NCBI RefSeq assembly: GCF_949628265.1
Contig: NC_088788.1
Location: 5,146,001 to 5,210,000, forward strand
From: Cloeon dipterum
Taxonomy: Eukaryota > Arthropoda > Insecta > Ephemeroptera > Baetidae
Length of the DNA: 64,000 bases
Reading direction: 5' to 3'
Notes under the pieces: model-generated
The model's input: only the letters and a program-made list of their open reading frames with translations
The model's database searches: none
Told to the model about the DNA's origin: nothing
Translations under genes and position numbers: made by a program
In this document: positions 11,119 to 22,297 of the stretch, one piece after another
Numbering within the stretch: position 1 is the first letter of the stretch
How the letters are laid out: every line of letters begins with the position of its first letter

Positions 11119-11498
11119 TAAAGACCGTCTTTGAAGAAGTTTCAGAGCACACTAATCGATTCTTGAGGGTTAAATTAGGTGAAGTGGATATTTGTCAGAA
11201 CAAAAAAGTCCAGCGCGACGTGCGAACTTTTTTCCCGCCAAAACAATATGAATCTATATGCGAAAACTGCGCAAGCGTCAGAGCTGGCTGGATTTGACAA
11301 ATAAGTCATTCTGCAAGTGCTCAAACCAGCTCTGACGCATGCGCAGTTCTCGCATATACGTTCATATTGTTTTGGCGGGAAAAAAAGTTCGCACGTCACG
11401 CTGGACTTTTTTGTTCTGAAAAAATATCCACTTTACCTAATTCAACCTTCAAGAATCGATTAGTGTGCTCAGAAACGTCGTCAAAGACCGTCTTTAAA
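11119..11498. mobile_element. Long fold-back (inverted-repeat) element
   Basis: About 380 bp. Two arms of about 165 nt are near-perfect complements, starting TTAAAGACCGTCTTTGA and ending TCAAAGACCGTCTTTAA, with a small central loop near 11,285-11,320. TTAA flanks both ends. Absent from the equivalent place in unit 2, so it inserted after the duplication or was lost there. Confidence 0.8.
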
Positions 11499-11532
11499 TA
11501 AAATTTCTATAATAAATTACCAAAATATACAT

Positions 11533-13150
11533 TCATGGATGATTGAGGCTTGGCGAACAGGGTTTTGATGAGAAATCTCTCTCTGTCACCAAATACATTG
11601 TCATTTCTGGTTTCGTTTGGTAAATGATCTCATTAATTGCTTTGCGGAAGTCTGGCATTCGCCACGAGTACAACAAAGCATTTAAGAAGGAGCTTGATAA
11701 GGCCAACAGCAACAACCAATGGTAAAGGGTGTAGAGTTCCATGTTGTGGTACACAGCACTCTGGTTTTTCTTTGGCAGAGCGTCGTTTATGAGGACATAC
11801 GTGGACACCAAATGCGGGGACCAGCAGACAGCGTGACTCGTCAAAATCACGGCAACCATCTAGAAAGAAAAACACAAAAGAGGAAACGATAAAAATGAAG
11901 ATAATACTTCCTTGTCATTCGTATACAAGTTAAAAAAAATGATAAGAAAATTTAATTAAATTCGAATTCAAACGCACAATAGGAAAGGCGATCTCCTGCA
12001 ATACAAATTATAATTATGCTGTAAATTTAGACAACATAAATCGAAACTTTTCGGTTTTGTTCAAATGCTTCAGTAAATTTATTTTTTTTCCTTTAGATTT
12101 TCATAAATTTTTATGCTATTTGAAATGTTAAATACCTTCATCGTTTTCGTATTGTCACTGAGTTTTGCGGTAGCGACCTTGTACACCTGGAAGTAGATGA
12201 AAACCAGGAAGAAGACGTTTACTGCAAACGCGGGAACGAGGAGATAGCTGAAGTACGGCAATGTCAGGGTTAAAAGAATCTGCAAAAGGTGAAATTAGTA
12301 GTAGTCGCGTTGGCTTCTTTTTTTAATGTTGAACTTACGCAGGAATTGAATCTTTCGTTTGGGAAATTGTTCCAATACAATGGCATCGAGCACATGAATA
12401 TTGAAAAGGCGAACACGGCGCCAAGTGTGACATAAGCCAACCTACAAAACATTTAATTTATTCTATGAATGGGGGTTTGACGAAAAATACAAATCTCTTT
12501 TGGTCGAAATGTTTGAAAATGCACTTTTGCAAACTCACAAAGCATAATTATAGGCTAACGAATTTCCAGTTGTTAATAATTAGAATATTTTATCGCATTA
12601 TATATAATTTTTATAGAAATGATTACTCTGAAAGTTCCAGTAAAATATTTCATCGTGGGTCGTTCATTATTTAAAACATATATTACACTAAAATTTTATA
12701 ATAAAACTTACCTATTAGTTAGAAAGTTTCGATGGAGCACAGGTTTCATGACAGACATGCAGCGGTCGAACGCAATAACCATCTGCAAGAGATTGGAGGT
12801 TGCGCACGAAACTAATACGGGAAATGTTGGCAAAAAGCATTGGAAGAAATATTTAGAGTAAGTGTCCTTCGCCGAATCCTCTTCGAAAAAGGTTTTCAAT
12901 ACCATTTGGACGGGTAAGAAAATTCCCACCTGTTAATAAAAAATAATGAAATAGAATATAATAAATTTGGACTTCATGAATAATTTACCAACAAGTCTGA
13001 AGTAGCAAGTCCAAGGATGAATTTGTATGATGGTTTGTCGAGGTATTTTTTCGTTGCCGCTGCGATGACGGTGATCGTGTTTACGCCTAGATTCACAACG
13101 CAAAGCAAAATCGAGGCGGCAAACAAACAGTAATTTGAGAGAGACCACAT
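11533..13150 (-). CDS. Class A (rhodopsin-like) GPCR, copy A
   Basis: Exons, 5' to 3' on the minus strand: 13150-12989, 12929-12712, 12441-12339, 12279-12136, 11859-11533. All have GT-AG borders and phases 0,2,0,0, giving 317 residues. The start ATG is the one shared with copy B; sequence upstream is out of frame between copies. Seven hydrophobic segments are seen. Landmarks: N1.50 (Asn24), LATSD with D2.50 (Asp52), Cys3.25 (Cys85) with an ECL2 Cys (161), DRC in place of DRY (109-111), CWSP in TM6 (221-224), NALLY in place of NPxxY (269-273). The N-terminus before TM1 is only about six residues. Val at 3.32 argues against an amine receptor. The short N-terminus and TM7-helix 8 layout (LLYSWRMPDFR) recall adenosine and related receptors, but I cannot assign a ligand. 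It is predicted to sit in the plasma membrane. Confidence 0.9.
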
Positions 13151-13806
13151 TTTCCGTATTGAACAGTCTATAGGCACTGAGCTTGTGGTGAAAACAGGCT
13201 GTCATCCAGGAAACTGAAAACATAAACATTTTCCCCCATTTCCTACTTACTAATAAAATATTCCAAGTTGCTATCACCAGATTGCATTGATTGTCAGCAG
13301 ACCTTGGGTTTTTCCAATCGGTGTTCCAGCAACTTAATCTTCAATTCTTTTCGGCGAAAACGTCCAGCGTGACGTGCGTAGCACAAAAGAAATTTTCAAA
13401 AAGACCAAAAGACCATACGTTGAGTGTTTTTACCCGGAAATTTCTGGAAACGGTCATGATCACACCTTTTTGGAACAATTTTTAGGCAGATCAAAAACAG
13501 GAATCCTCTTTCTTCCCAGAGGATGCAAAATTTAGGAAGCATCGTTGGCTCGATGTAGTTTTCAAAATATAAAATTTAATTGGAGTATTTTACATTTTTT
13601 GAAACTTTTGGCAGTACTTTGATTTTTTTGCCATTTTTCCTTGAAATTGACTTCTTTAAGCAGATTTACAACAAACGTGTTGCCTGCACCAAATTACCGC
13701 AATAAAACAGATAAATGCATACCTTGAAAATATATTTAAATTAAAAATTAATTGATTATTTCTAAATTAAAAAGAGGTTTATAAATTTCTAGATTTTTCT
13801 GATTGT

Positions 13807-13974
13807 AGTGAGATGGGTGACTGTGTCGTATTTTTGTAATGCGGATGCGGCGGCAACGAGAATAACTTCAGAACACGTGGCGAGTGCCTGAAAAAGTGTA
13901 ACGTGGCCCGATTCAAGAACTCCAACCTCAATGACGTCCCGACCGATGATAAAATCGTCGTCGAAGCAAACTGA
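13807..13974 (+). pseudogene. Duplicated Kunitz terminal exon, broken
   Basis: A copy of 10170-10334 of equal length (13810-13974). It keeps four of the six domain Cys positions and the [18 protein letters not shown] tail. Seen breaks: TAC has become a TAA stop at 13837-13839, the following Gly codon has become TGC, and the acceptor now reads TTGTAGTGAG with an extra T before the first codon. The other Kunitz exons were not duplicated. It cannot make a Kunitz domain. Confidence 0.88.
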
Positions 13975-14453
13975 ACCATTTATATTTAATTTTTTTGTCA
14001 TTGTGATGCAAACTGCTGATGAAAGGAATATTTTAGAAATTTAAAATAATAAATACAATTTATTTAGTGTTTTTACCATTTTATTTATTTTGTCTAGCAC
14101 TAAAAAATCGTTTTTCTTTCTCATAAATGGAATAATTTTTCAATTTAGTAAATATCTCTTCTCAAATTTTCTTCTTTTTTCCATTGCCCCTTTCAAAAAT
14201 ATTAAGATATCTTTCGATATATGAAAAATTTAAGGGATGAATCAATTAGAAAAAAATTGAACGTGCAGCATGCAAGTTCCGTATTTTTTTATTTAATTTT
14301 ATCTTCCGGTCTTTGTGGTTTTAGAGAGTTGGACATTATGCTACCCGCACTGCAGTACTGCTCGGCGGCACAGTCTCCATTTCTATGCAAGGCGTTGTGA
14401 GATAGCCAAGATTTTAGCACCTCTGCTGTTTAATTTGTTCATCTGAGATTTGC

Positions 14454-14459
14454 TTTATT
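14454..14459 (-). promoter_or_regulatory. Possible poly(A) signal of GPCR-B
   Basis: AATAAA on the minus strand, 58 bp past the stop codon. The equivalent base string in unit 1 is mutated; the next candidates for GPCR-A are at 11,109-11,114 (beyond the fold-back element) and 11,060-11,065. Confidence 0.4.
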
Positions 14460-14516
14460 TTAGATAATTTTTTATTTGCTGAATACATTATCCAAACATG
14501 CGAATGCGAAGTACCT

Positions 14517-16032
14517 TCATGAATAATTGAGGCTTTGCGAATAGTGTTTTGATGAGACATCTCCTTCTTTTACAAAATATACTGCTATTACTGGTTTCTT
14601 TCGGTAAATGATCTCATTAATTGCTTTGCGGAAGTCTGGCATTCGCCACGAGTACAACAAAGCATTCAAGAAGGAGCTTGATAAGGCCAGCAGCAACAAC
14701 CAATGGTAAAGGGTGTAGAGTTCCAAGTTGTGGTACCCAACACTCTGGTTCTTTTTCGGCAGAGCGTCGTTTAGGAGGAAATATGTGCACACCATGTGCG
14801 GGGACCAGCAAACAGCGTGACTCGTTAAAATCACCGCAACCATCTAAAAAAACACAATAGCAGAGGATGATTTAGTTAATCAGAATAAACAACTTCCTTG
14901 TCATTCTTGTAAAAATAAATAAAAATGATAAGAAAATCTAATTCTAGTTGAATTAATTCGGACATTAGGGAATTATTCCTCCTGCAGTACAAATTACAGT
15001 ATGAGTAATATTAAAATTTAGAAAAAAAGTAAAAATTCGACTTTATTATAAATTTTAATTTGTTAAATACCTTCAACGTTCTCACATTGTCTCTGAGATT
15101 TTTGGTAGCAACCCTGTACACCTGGAAGTAGATGAAAAGCAGGCAGCAGAGAATTACTACAAACACCGGAACGATGATATAGCTGTAGTACGGCAAAGTC
15201 AGGGTTAAAAGTACCTGCAAAGGGTGAAATTAGCGTTTGTTTCTTTTTTAATGTTGAACTTACGCAGGCATTGAATCTGTCGTTTGGGAAATTGTTCCAG
15301 TACATTGGCATCGAGCACATCAGAATTGAAAAGGCGAACACGGCACAGATTGTGATCTTAGCCAACCTAAAAAAGTTTTATTTATTTTAGCTCTAACTTG
15401 TGCTAAATAATATTTAAAATAATGACCACATTAAAGAAAATTACGCATCCATTTTTTCGAAAATTCAATTTTCTTCCTACTATTTGATTTTAAAACTTTT
15501 GCAGTCACGGGAAAATTCAGAATAAAAAATGACTGAACATTGTTAAAAAAATTATCGTTCATGATTTAAAACAAAATATTAAAAATTTAAAATAACCTCA
15601 CCTATTAGTTAGAAAGTTGCGATGGAGCACAGGATTCATGACAGACATGCAGCGATCAAACGCAATAACCATCTGGAAGAGATTGGAGGCTGCGCACGAA
15701 AATAATACGGGAAATATTGGCAAAAAGCAGTGGAAGAAGTATTTAGAGTAAGTGTCCTTTGCATGCTCTTCGTAAAAGGTTTTGAATATCATGTGGACCG
15801 GGAAGAAGACACCAATCTAATATAATATTAAAAAATAAAATCGAAATAAATTTTCTCCTTTCTAATTTACCAACAAGTCTGAAATAGTTAGTCCAAGGAT
15901 GAATTTGTATGATGGTTTGTCGAGACATTTTTTCGTTGCCGCTGCGATGATGGTAATCGTATTTACGCCTAGATTCACAACGCACATTAAAATCGAGGCC
16001 GCAAATACGCAGTAATTTGAGAGAGACCACAT
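14517..16032 (-). CDS. Class A (rhodopsin-like) GPCR, copy B
   Basis: Exons, 5' to 3' on the minus strand: 16032-15871, 15816-15602, 15366-15264, 15214-15071, 14843-14517. Identical phases to copy A, giving 316 residues (one codon fewer in exon 2, the loop after TM2). No stops or frameshifts. Same landmarks: D2.50 (in LTISD), Cys3.25, DRC, CWSP, NALLYSWR. Exon borders are intact (for example GTGAGG donor after exon 2, TTTTTTTAG acceptor before exon 5). The most changed parts are TM5, the intracellular loop after it and the C-terminal tail. Conserved splice sites and an open frame in both copies suggest both are functional. Ligand unknown. Tail-to-tail with the Kunitz exon, as in unit 1. Confidence 0.9.
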
Positions 16033-16498
16033 TTCCGTATTTATGAGTACAGTCTGTAGGCACTGAACTTGTGATAAAAACAGGCTGTCAACCAGGAATT
16101 GAAAACATTACATCCGATTTCCTACCTACTAATCAAATATTACAAAAAGTTGCTATCAACAGAGTACAAGAAGTACAATATTCAATGATTATGTAACACT
16201 TTGAATTTTCTTATCGGTGTTCCAGCAACTAAACCGTCAATTTCTTTCTATAAAAAATGGTTTGCCGCTTTTGCTGTTTCAGAGTTAGACAAAAAAAGGG
16301 GAATTTACCCAAAGGTGTTTTTTTCCGGATTTTGTTCTTAAAACGATCATGATCACACTCTTAAAGCAATTTTTAGGGCTGATCAAACACAGGGATCCCT
16401 TTTTTCCCTAGGTTGGAAAATTTTGGAAGAGTCATTGATTCACTGTAATTTTCGTAATTTTCAAAATGAAATGTAATTGATAAATTTCACATTTTTTT

Positions 16499-16764
16499 CA
16501 GCGGGGGCCAGATTCGTGCGACGCGCAGATATGGCGTCCGGTGGAGAATGGCGCGAAAAAACGGTCACGTGAAAATGCGCGAAAAGAACCAAGTTTTCGT
16601 GAATGTTGCGACATGATTTGCATTACTCTTAACTAATTGTGTCTTTTGGATCGTAAAAACAAACTCTTGACACTCGTACGACAATCCAAAGAGAGCTTTT
16701 TGTTTCCCCCATTCATACGCCATCTTGGATCTGCGCAGTGCGAACCAATTTTATCGCAAATCTG
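16499..16764 (+). mobile_element. hAT-type MITE, family A copy 2
   Basis: Starts CAGCGGGGGCCAGATTCGTG. The right terminus is clipped after ATCGCAAATCTG. CATTTTTT occurs on both sides, one base off at the left. Inserted into duplication unit 2, with no counterpart in unit 1. Confidence 0.78.
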
Positions 16765-16830
16765 CATTTTTTAACTTTATATAGGCATTTTTGGTATTTT
16801 TCCTTTTGACAACAGTTTTAAACTTCGATT

Positions 16831-19800
16831 TTTCTTTTCCCGACAAAAAAGAATATAAACTAAATTCTTGACCCGATAATAAACACAAATTTGCTAATTT
16901 AAAATCCTATTTTTAAAGATTTTCGAGTAAATTTGGTAACAGTTCCGGATAAACGGACTTCCTTAAATTTTGTTCTGAAAAACTGCATCCGTAAAAAGGC
17001 CAAATCCGCCAACGCTGCCCTGTTCTGGATGAAAAAACATTAAAATTAATGAAGCCGATCGTTACAATTTTATTTCCAGCCGTGTAAATAAATCATTCTC
17101 GAGAGCAAAGTGAGCTGGGATGAGCGTTAATCAATTTGCCGCATGCGACGGGAGCCTCTTTGACCGGCTCGGATGAAAGTGGAGCAGCGCAGGGCGGTCC
17201 ATTTGTGCGTGAGATTGGAAACTTGAGGCGAATCAATGTACGTACAATGTGTGCTGTGCGGTTGACGCGCGCATGCATGAAAGTGACACACGACACACTC
17301 GGCAGGGGAGTCAATCTTGAAACACAGCTGGAAACATTCATTGCTTTTCCACCGACTCCAAGAGTGTTTCTCGTTTGTCACGAGCGCAAATCGTCCCACG
17401 CAGCAGCGGCGGCAAAAGAAGATTTCTTCGCTGCTGCTGCTGCTGCTGCTGCTGCTGACGAATCTAATTACAGGATTGTTTTCTCCGCTCCCCGACGCAA
17501 AAGGGATGAAGAAAGCTAGCTGTACTCTCCGAAATTAGCCTCTTGCTAATTGGATTTTGTCTGCTACATTTTCTTGATTTGGCTTCGACAACCAACCGCA
17601 GCATTTGACGAAAGCTGACTCGAATTTTCTCTTTATATGTGTTTCAAAATTCTAGAAAGCTTAAATTTAACCTTTAAAAATAATTATGAGAAATGGGTAA
17701 TGAGCCAAAAAATTGCCTAAATTATTGCCGCTCAATATTAAAAGAAAATCAGCTCCAAAATTTGCAAGCAAATCAAGCTGTTGCATTTTTTCCTAATTAA
17801 AAATATGATTTATTTCTTTACCTTAAACTTTGCACAAAATTAGGTGGATTGCGACGGGAGGGATCCAAATTAAGAGAAAACCCTTGAGCAAGTTATAAAG
17901 CAGAGCTTTACAGGCCAACAATTAAGAACATTTTTTGGCATTGTTGACTAAGGACGTGGCTCATTGGGTTTATTGTTTGTGATTATTAGCAACAGTTAAC
18001 TTCTACAACTTGCAATAATAAAATCAGGACCGGGGGATAGTTCAATTTCAGATTTAACCAATTTTCTTTGGTTTCTAAATTATTTTTTCGCTTAATCTCG
18101 ATCCAGGGTTCACCAATTTTGCAATGCGCAAAATGCACCACTCGTTTTTTTGTGCAAAAACCAGCTGGAAAAAACCACCAGTTTTGGGTTTTTCCGCATT
18201 TTTCCTAATTTAACCCCGAAAATGTCACATTTCGAAGCCAAAAATTCAGAAATTTCGGAAACTTACGAAGAGAGAGTTAAACGGAGAAATTATGGGCTAT
18301 TTACTGATTTTAAAAAAATCCCAATTTTTGGTCATCCATCATGAGAATTTTTGACCTTAAATAACAATGCATGAATTTCAAAGAAAGGCAAAACTGCAGA
18401 AAAACCCGCAAAAACATTTTTTTGCAGCGCAGTGGTTGGGCTTTTACAAACCATGTTCCGTATTTCGATCCCTCTCCTCGTGATCTATACAATAGTGTAT
18501 GAATCATGAAAGCAAAATTTCTCTCCTGGCAAAATAAATCATGATTTTACAATAAGGAGACAAATTATATTGCCACTTGATTAGCAATGAAATTACTAGC
18601 TTTTTTTCCTTGATTGAGAGACACACATAGAAGACAAAATTGAAAATTTCTCGTTGCAAAAAAGTCATTGTTTTGTTGGTACGTGGAAGCCGTGACATTT
18701 TTGCGTATTCTTCATTGTAGTAATTCGTCTTTATTCATGTCTCGTGGTTTAGTAATTAAGATCGAGATCAAGACCAAGACTGAAATTACATAAATAATCA
18801 AAATCGCAAATACAATAAACAATTATAACAATTAAAATATCACTTTCGAAATACAAATAATTGTTACAGCTTACCCCGTAGTGCGGGTCTTATTAATTCG
18901 AGATCAAAGTTTATAGAACATCCTCGCACGAAAACTCATCCTAGCCGGAGAGAGAATATTGTGTTGCGACTGCTGTCGTGCGAGGCTTAAGGTGCAGTGG
19001 GGGAGAAGGTGCAGTAAGGGTGCACTACTTGTCGCACACCTTTGTACTGCCACCTGGCGATACAGGTTAAATGCAAAGTAGTAGGACAGTAGTGGCGAGA
19101 AGGCGCCACAGTTTAATTTGAGTCTACTAGATTTGGCCGTCAACTGGAGCCCTATTTCATGGAACAAATTAAAAACTCGAGTAGTCGCCTATTTCAAAAT
19201 TAGATTAAAAACAATTTTAGCAATGTCCGAATTTTTCATCAATATTATAAAGATGTTTCCAAAATTTTCTAAATTACCTTTTTTTTAATTATAATGTTTT
19301 TCAGGTAAGAAACTTAATTTAATCAATTAAATTTACAATTAAAATGAATTAACAAAAGATTACGACCATTTAAAATTTCTTAAAAGTTAACCTTTTAATT
19401 TACGGAGTTGTAAATTCCGATTAAAAGGTGTGCTCCGCCCCTAGTTAATATTAGAATATTCAATTATCATTAGCTTTTTAGTATTTAAAAATTCTTATTA
19501 CACTTTCATTAAAATATTATTTAATATAAAATTTATAGCGAGGAAATATTTCTCAGTGTACTAAATATCCCCTAAAGAGATAGAATATTGGTTGTGAGAT
19601 GAGCGATGCGATGTCGGCCGCGCCGCGATGGAGATGAATAATTCAGCGTGCGTGAGGTCCATTCCATGCGGCGTCTGTTGCGAAATCGAAACGCGGCTCG
19701 GGACGAGGCGACTTGGGCGCGGGCAACTGGGCCAAAATTAACATGCAGCCGCAATCAGGTGCCAGGCCAGCCACTTTTAATCCCCTTTTCACGTTTGCCT

Positions 19801-20289
19801 CACTCTGCAGGCCGCATCATCTCGACGACTAATCTCGATGGGCGCGCACAATGTTGCTGCTAATGAGAGAGCGAGAGAGAAGCGCAGACCCTTCAAACCC
19901 TCTCTCATTTCTTATTCATGTTGCCGCGGCCAGATTACAACTTTGCAAACTTGAATTCCTTTCCCTCGAGTGCCTGCCTCGAATTTCCAGCGCAATTAAT
20001 ATATTGGAGCTTGGAGGCGGGTCTCATGTAATTAAATTGATCACGTTTGGTTTCCGAAAACCAATGCAAATTAAAATAAGGAAATTTTACAGTTTTTTTG
20101 TTTGCCACTTGAAACTCTTAATATGCATAGTTAAAACCCACCAGAAAGGGAAAATGTTGAACAGATTTTATTTGTAACTATTAGATAGCTAGAATTTTTC
20201 AAAAATTGAAGGATAATTAAATAGAGGATAGCAGCGCTTACAAGATTGATTTGCATTATGGCACTTGATAGTTTTCATAATAACAAAAT
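16831..20289. other. Intergenic DNA with GC-rich islands
   Basis: Islands lie at 17,100-17,530 (with (CTG)9), 18,940-19,160 and 19,600-20,000. A worn family D core lies near 18,455-18,570. The frames across the islands overlap on both strands and match no family I know. Confidence 0.45.
17431..17457 (+). repeat. (CTG)9 microsatellite
   Basis: Nine perfect CTG units inside a GC-rich island. Confidence 0.9.
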
Positions 20290-21220
20290 ATTATGCTCTT
20301 TTATTTAAAAATTTCATGGCCAATTTAATCGACTATTTAGCGGATAAAGAGCTCAGATTAAATTTTTCAAAATGCAGCATACTCAAGTTTGGAAACAAGG
20401 GAAGAGGGAGGCTGAAGCAAACCGACAAATTAGTAGTGAGAAATGAGGTCGTCGATTTCGTCACCGAATTTACCTACTTAGGAGTAACGTTTCAGTCTTC
20501 CGGAATTTCTTTTTCTAAACATATTGAGAAAAAAGTGAGAGCATCAATTTTAGCCACCTCCAAACTGAACTCTCTCCCTAGATCATCAGTCAGCACTGCT
20601 TTGAAACTTTTCAATCTTGCAATAGCTCCAATCGCAAGCTACGGAATAGAGGCGATTTGGCCATTTTTAAGTCTCAAAGACTTTAATAAATTAGAATCCT
20701 CCAAATCAAGATTCCTAAAAAGAGCTCTATCTGTATCTAAGTTTACTAAATCCAGGCTGACATATAAATTAGCAGATACTGAATTTTTTGTAAAAGAGTT
20801 GATAACAAGATATTCACTGCCGGAGACTGACTCATTTAAAAAGTTCATGGCTAACCAGGACTTTAAGGCCTCCGAAATCGACCCGGGGTTTTTCGTCACC
20901 CCCGCCATGGTCAACCAAAATTGGAAGGGAGCCCTTTTTAATAACAGAAACATGTTCACGAGACACGCTTGTCGCGGTTTTCACTATTTTATTTGTAAAA
21001 AATTGACCTACCACTCCTGCGCGAGTGAGGACTGTGAGTGCAAATTCTGTGATAAACCAATCAGTTTCTACCATTTCCTCGAATGTGATAAGAACACTTT
21101 GACACTGTGCCAAGTCGCCAAAGCAAAGACTAGCAATGAACCTGTGATTTAATTATTGTATATGCCTGTTGTTGTACACCCGTGGTGTCTAATAAATATT
21201 TCATTCATTATGCTCTTTTA
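20290..21220 (+). mobile_element. 5'-truncated non-LTR retrotransposon (LINE)
   Basis: Insert 20304-21206 flanked by a 14-bp direct repeat ATTATGCTCTTTTA (20290-20303 and 21207-21220). The 3' end is AATAAATATTTCATTC rather than a long poly(A). The direct repeat and 5' truncation indicate target-primed reverse transcription. Confidence 0.88.
20304..21152 (+). pseudogene. LINE ORF2 fragment: reverse transcriptase C-terminus and zinc knuckle
   Basis: One uninterrupted frame of about 280 codons ends in TAA at 21150-21152. Seen: LRLNFSKCSILKFG, then FTYLGVTFQSSG, the typical palm-to-thumb part of a LINE reverse transcriptase. A thumb-like helical region follows, and near the C-terminus a CKFCDK...H...C zinc knuckle as in jockey/CR1/I-like elements. 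The catalytic FADD box and endonuclease are missing through 5' truncation, so it is dead. The lack of stops suggests a recent insertion. Confidence 0.85.
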
Positions 21221-21911
21221 AGATTAACAAATAATGATTCAATGCATAGCTATTATTTTACAAATAGCATTTAAAACTTTTAGAACAACCGAACGCAAAG
21301 ATTTCTTATCAATCACAAATCACTGACAATTTTACGCTTGCAGATTAATTTATTATTGTTGATAATAATTATCACCTCACACGGATCCTTATTAAAAATA
21401 TTCCGAAAGTTTTTTTAATGTTTTTATTGATTCTGAAACAAAAATAGTGATAATTTTAAAAATGACAAGAGGAAAAAGAGTTTACCAAAATTTAAGGCAG
21501 GATGCATATTTATGTATGGTAAAAGATGAATAAACCATTAAATTTTCCGTGGTTTCGTAATTTGTGATTTAGAAGAGCCACTGTTCATTCCCAAGATTTT
21601 AAAATTTGGCAATTTCGTGAATTAAATTTTAACATACGAATTTTTCAGTCTTGATCTGTTTGAACTTCACATTTCGATTTTTAAGCGGATTTATTCTGGC
21701 CAACAGTTGAAAATTGTCTGTGGTTTTTGCTCAAAATTTTAACAATTTGTTTTATAGATCCACCTTGGTTCGATTAAAATTAAAATTTTGCCAATTTCCT
21801 TCAAAATTTAAAACACTTTTGAATAAATTTTTATGAGGATTTTAATTCCTTCTCTTCGAGACCTACTAAACGGCGTTTGAAACTTTTTGGGGAGTTGGAA
21901 TAAGATTTTCT
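21221..21911 (+). other. AT-rich DNA running into a diverged family D element
   Basis: 21,221-21,760 shows nothing definite. From about 21,770 the text resembles family D (CTTCTCTTCGAGACCTACT core). It continues after the family B insertion. Confidence 0.5.
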
Positions 21912-21919
21912 GAATAGAC

Positions 21920-22289
21920 CACTGGGGGCCGGATTCAAGCGACGCGCAGATAATATGGCGTCTGGTAGAGTTCGGTGGGAAACGTAAAATGAAATTGGCT
22001 TGGAAAATTCATCATGAAAATACCTCCAACACAATGAATATTTTTGTCGTTAAGTCGTTAATACTTTACTAACCTCGATAATTGGCGAATCGACCATTAG
22101 ATGGCACATCAGGCTAGTGGAAATGTAACAAAATACACGGGAATGAAATAATTAGGTCGGCACGCCTCTTTTTTTCGACGCTTCTGATTGGCCGCTGGGC
22201 TGTCTCTCCTGATTAGCCTCCATTATTTCGACGCCATATTGGCTTCTGACCAGCGGGAACCAACACAGATCGCCATCCGGACCCCGGTG
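21920..22289 (+). mobile_element. hAT-type MITE, family B copy 1
   Basis: 370 bp. Left end CACTGGGGGCCGGATTC, right end ATCCGGACCCCGGTG. Perfect 8-bp duplication GAATAGAC at 21912-21919 and 22290-22297. No ORF. Inserted into a family D copy. Confidence 0.88.
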
Positions 22290-22297
22290 GAATAGAC

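Larger units (their letters stand above)
9960..13650. repeat. Tandem segmental duplication, unit 1
   Basis: About 3.7 kb holding the last Kunitz exon, its 3' flank and GPCR gene A. Matched in the same order by unit 2. Contains a fold-back element (11,119-11,498) that unit 2 lacks. Confidence 0.85.
13660..16830. repeat. Tandem segmental duplication, unit 2
   Basis: Holds the Kunitz pseudo-exon and GPCR gene B in the same order and orientation as unit 1. Similarity continues past GPCR-B to about 16,498 and resumes after the family A MITE at 16,765, where the texts again match unit 1 near 13,600-13,650. Confidence 0.82.

Noticed and set aside
12933..13277. Frame-shifted minus frame over GPCR-A exon 1 that would extend the N-terminus
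   Set aside because: Upstream sequence differs by an indel between the two paralogues, so the shared ATG at 13,148-13,150 is the better start.
17136..17519. Frame with an alanine run encoded by the CTG/GCT repeat
   Set aside because: A microsatellite read in one frame. No exon borders or homology.
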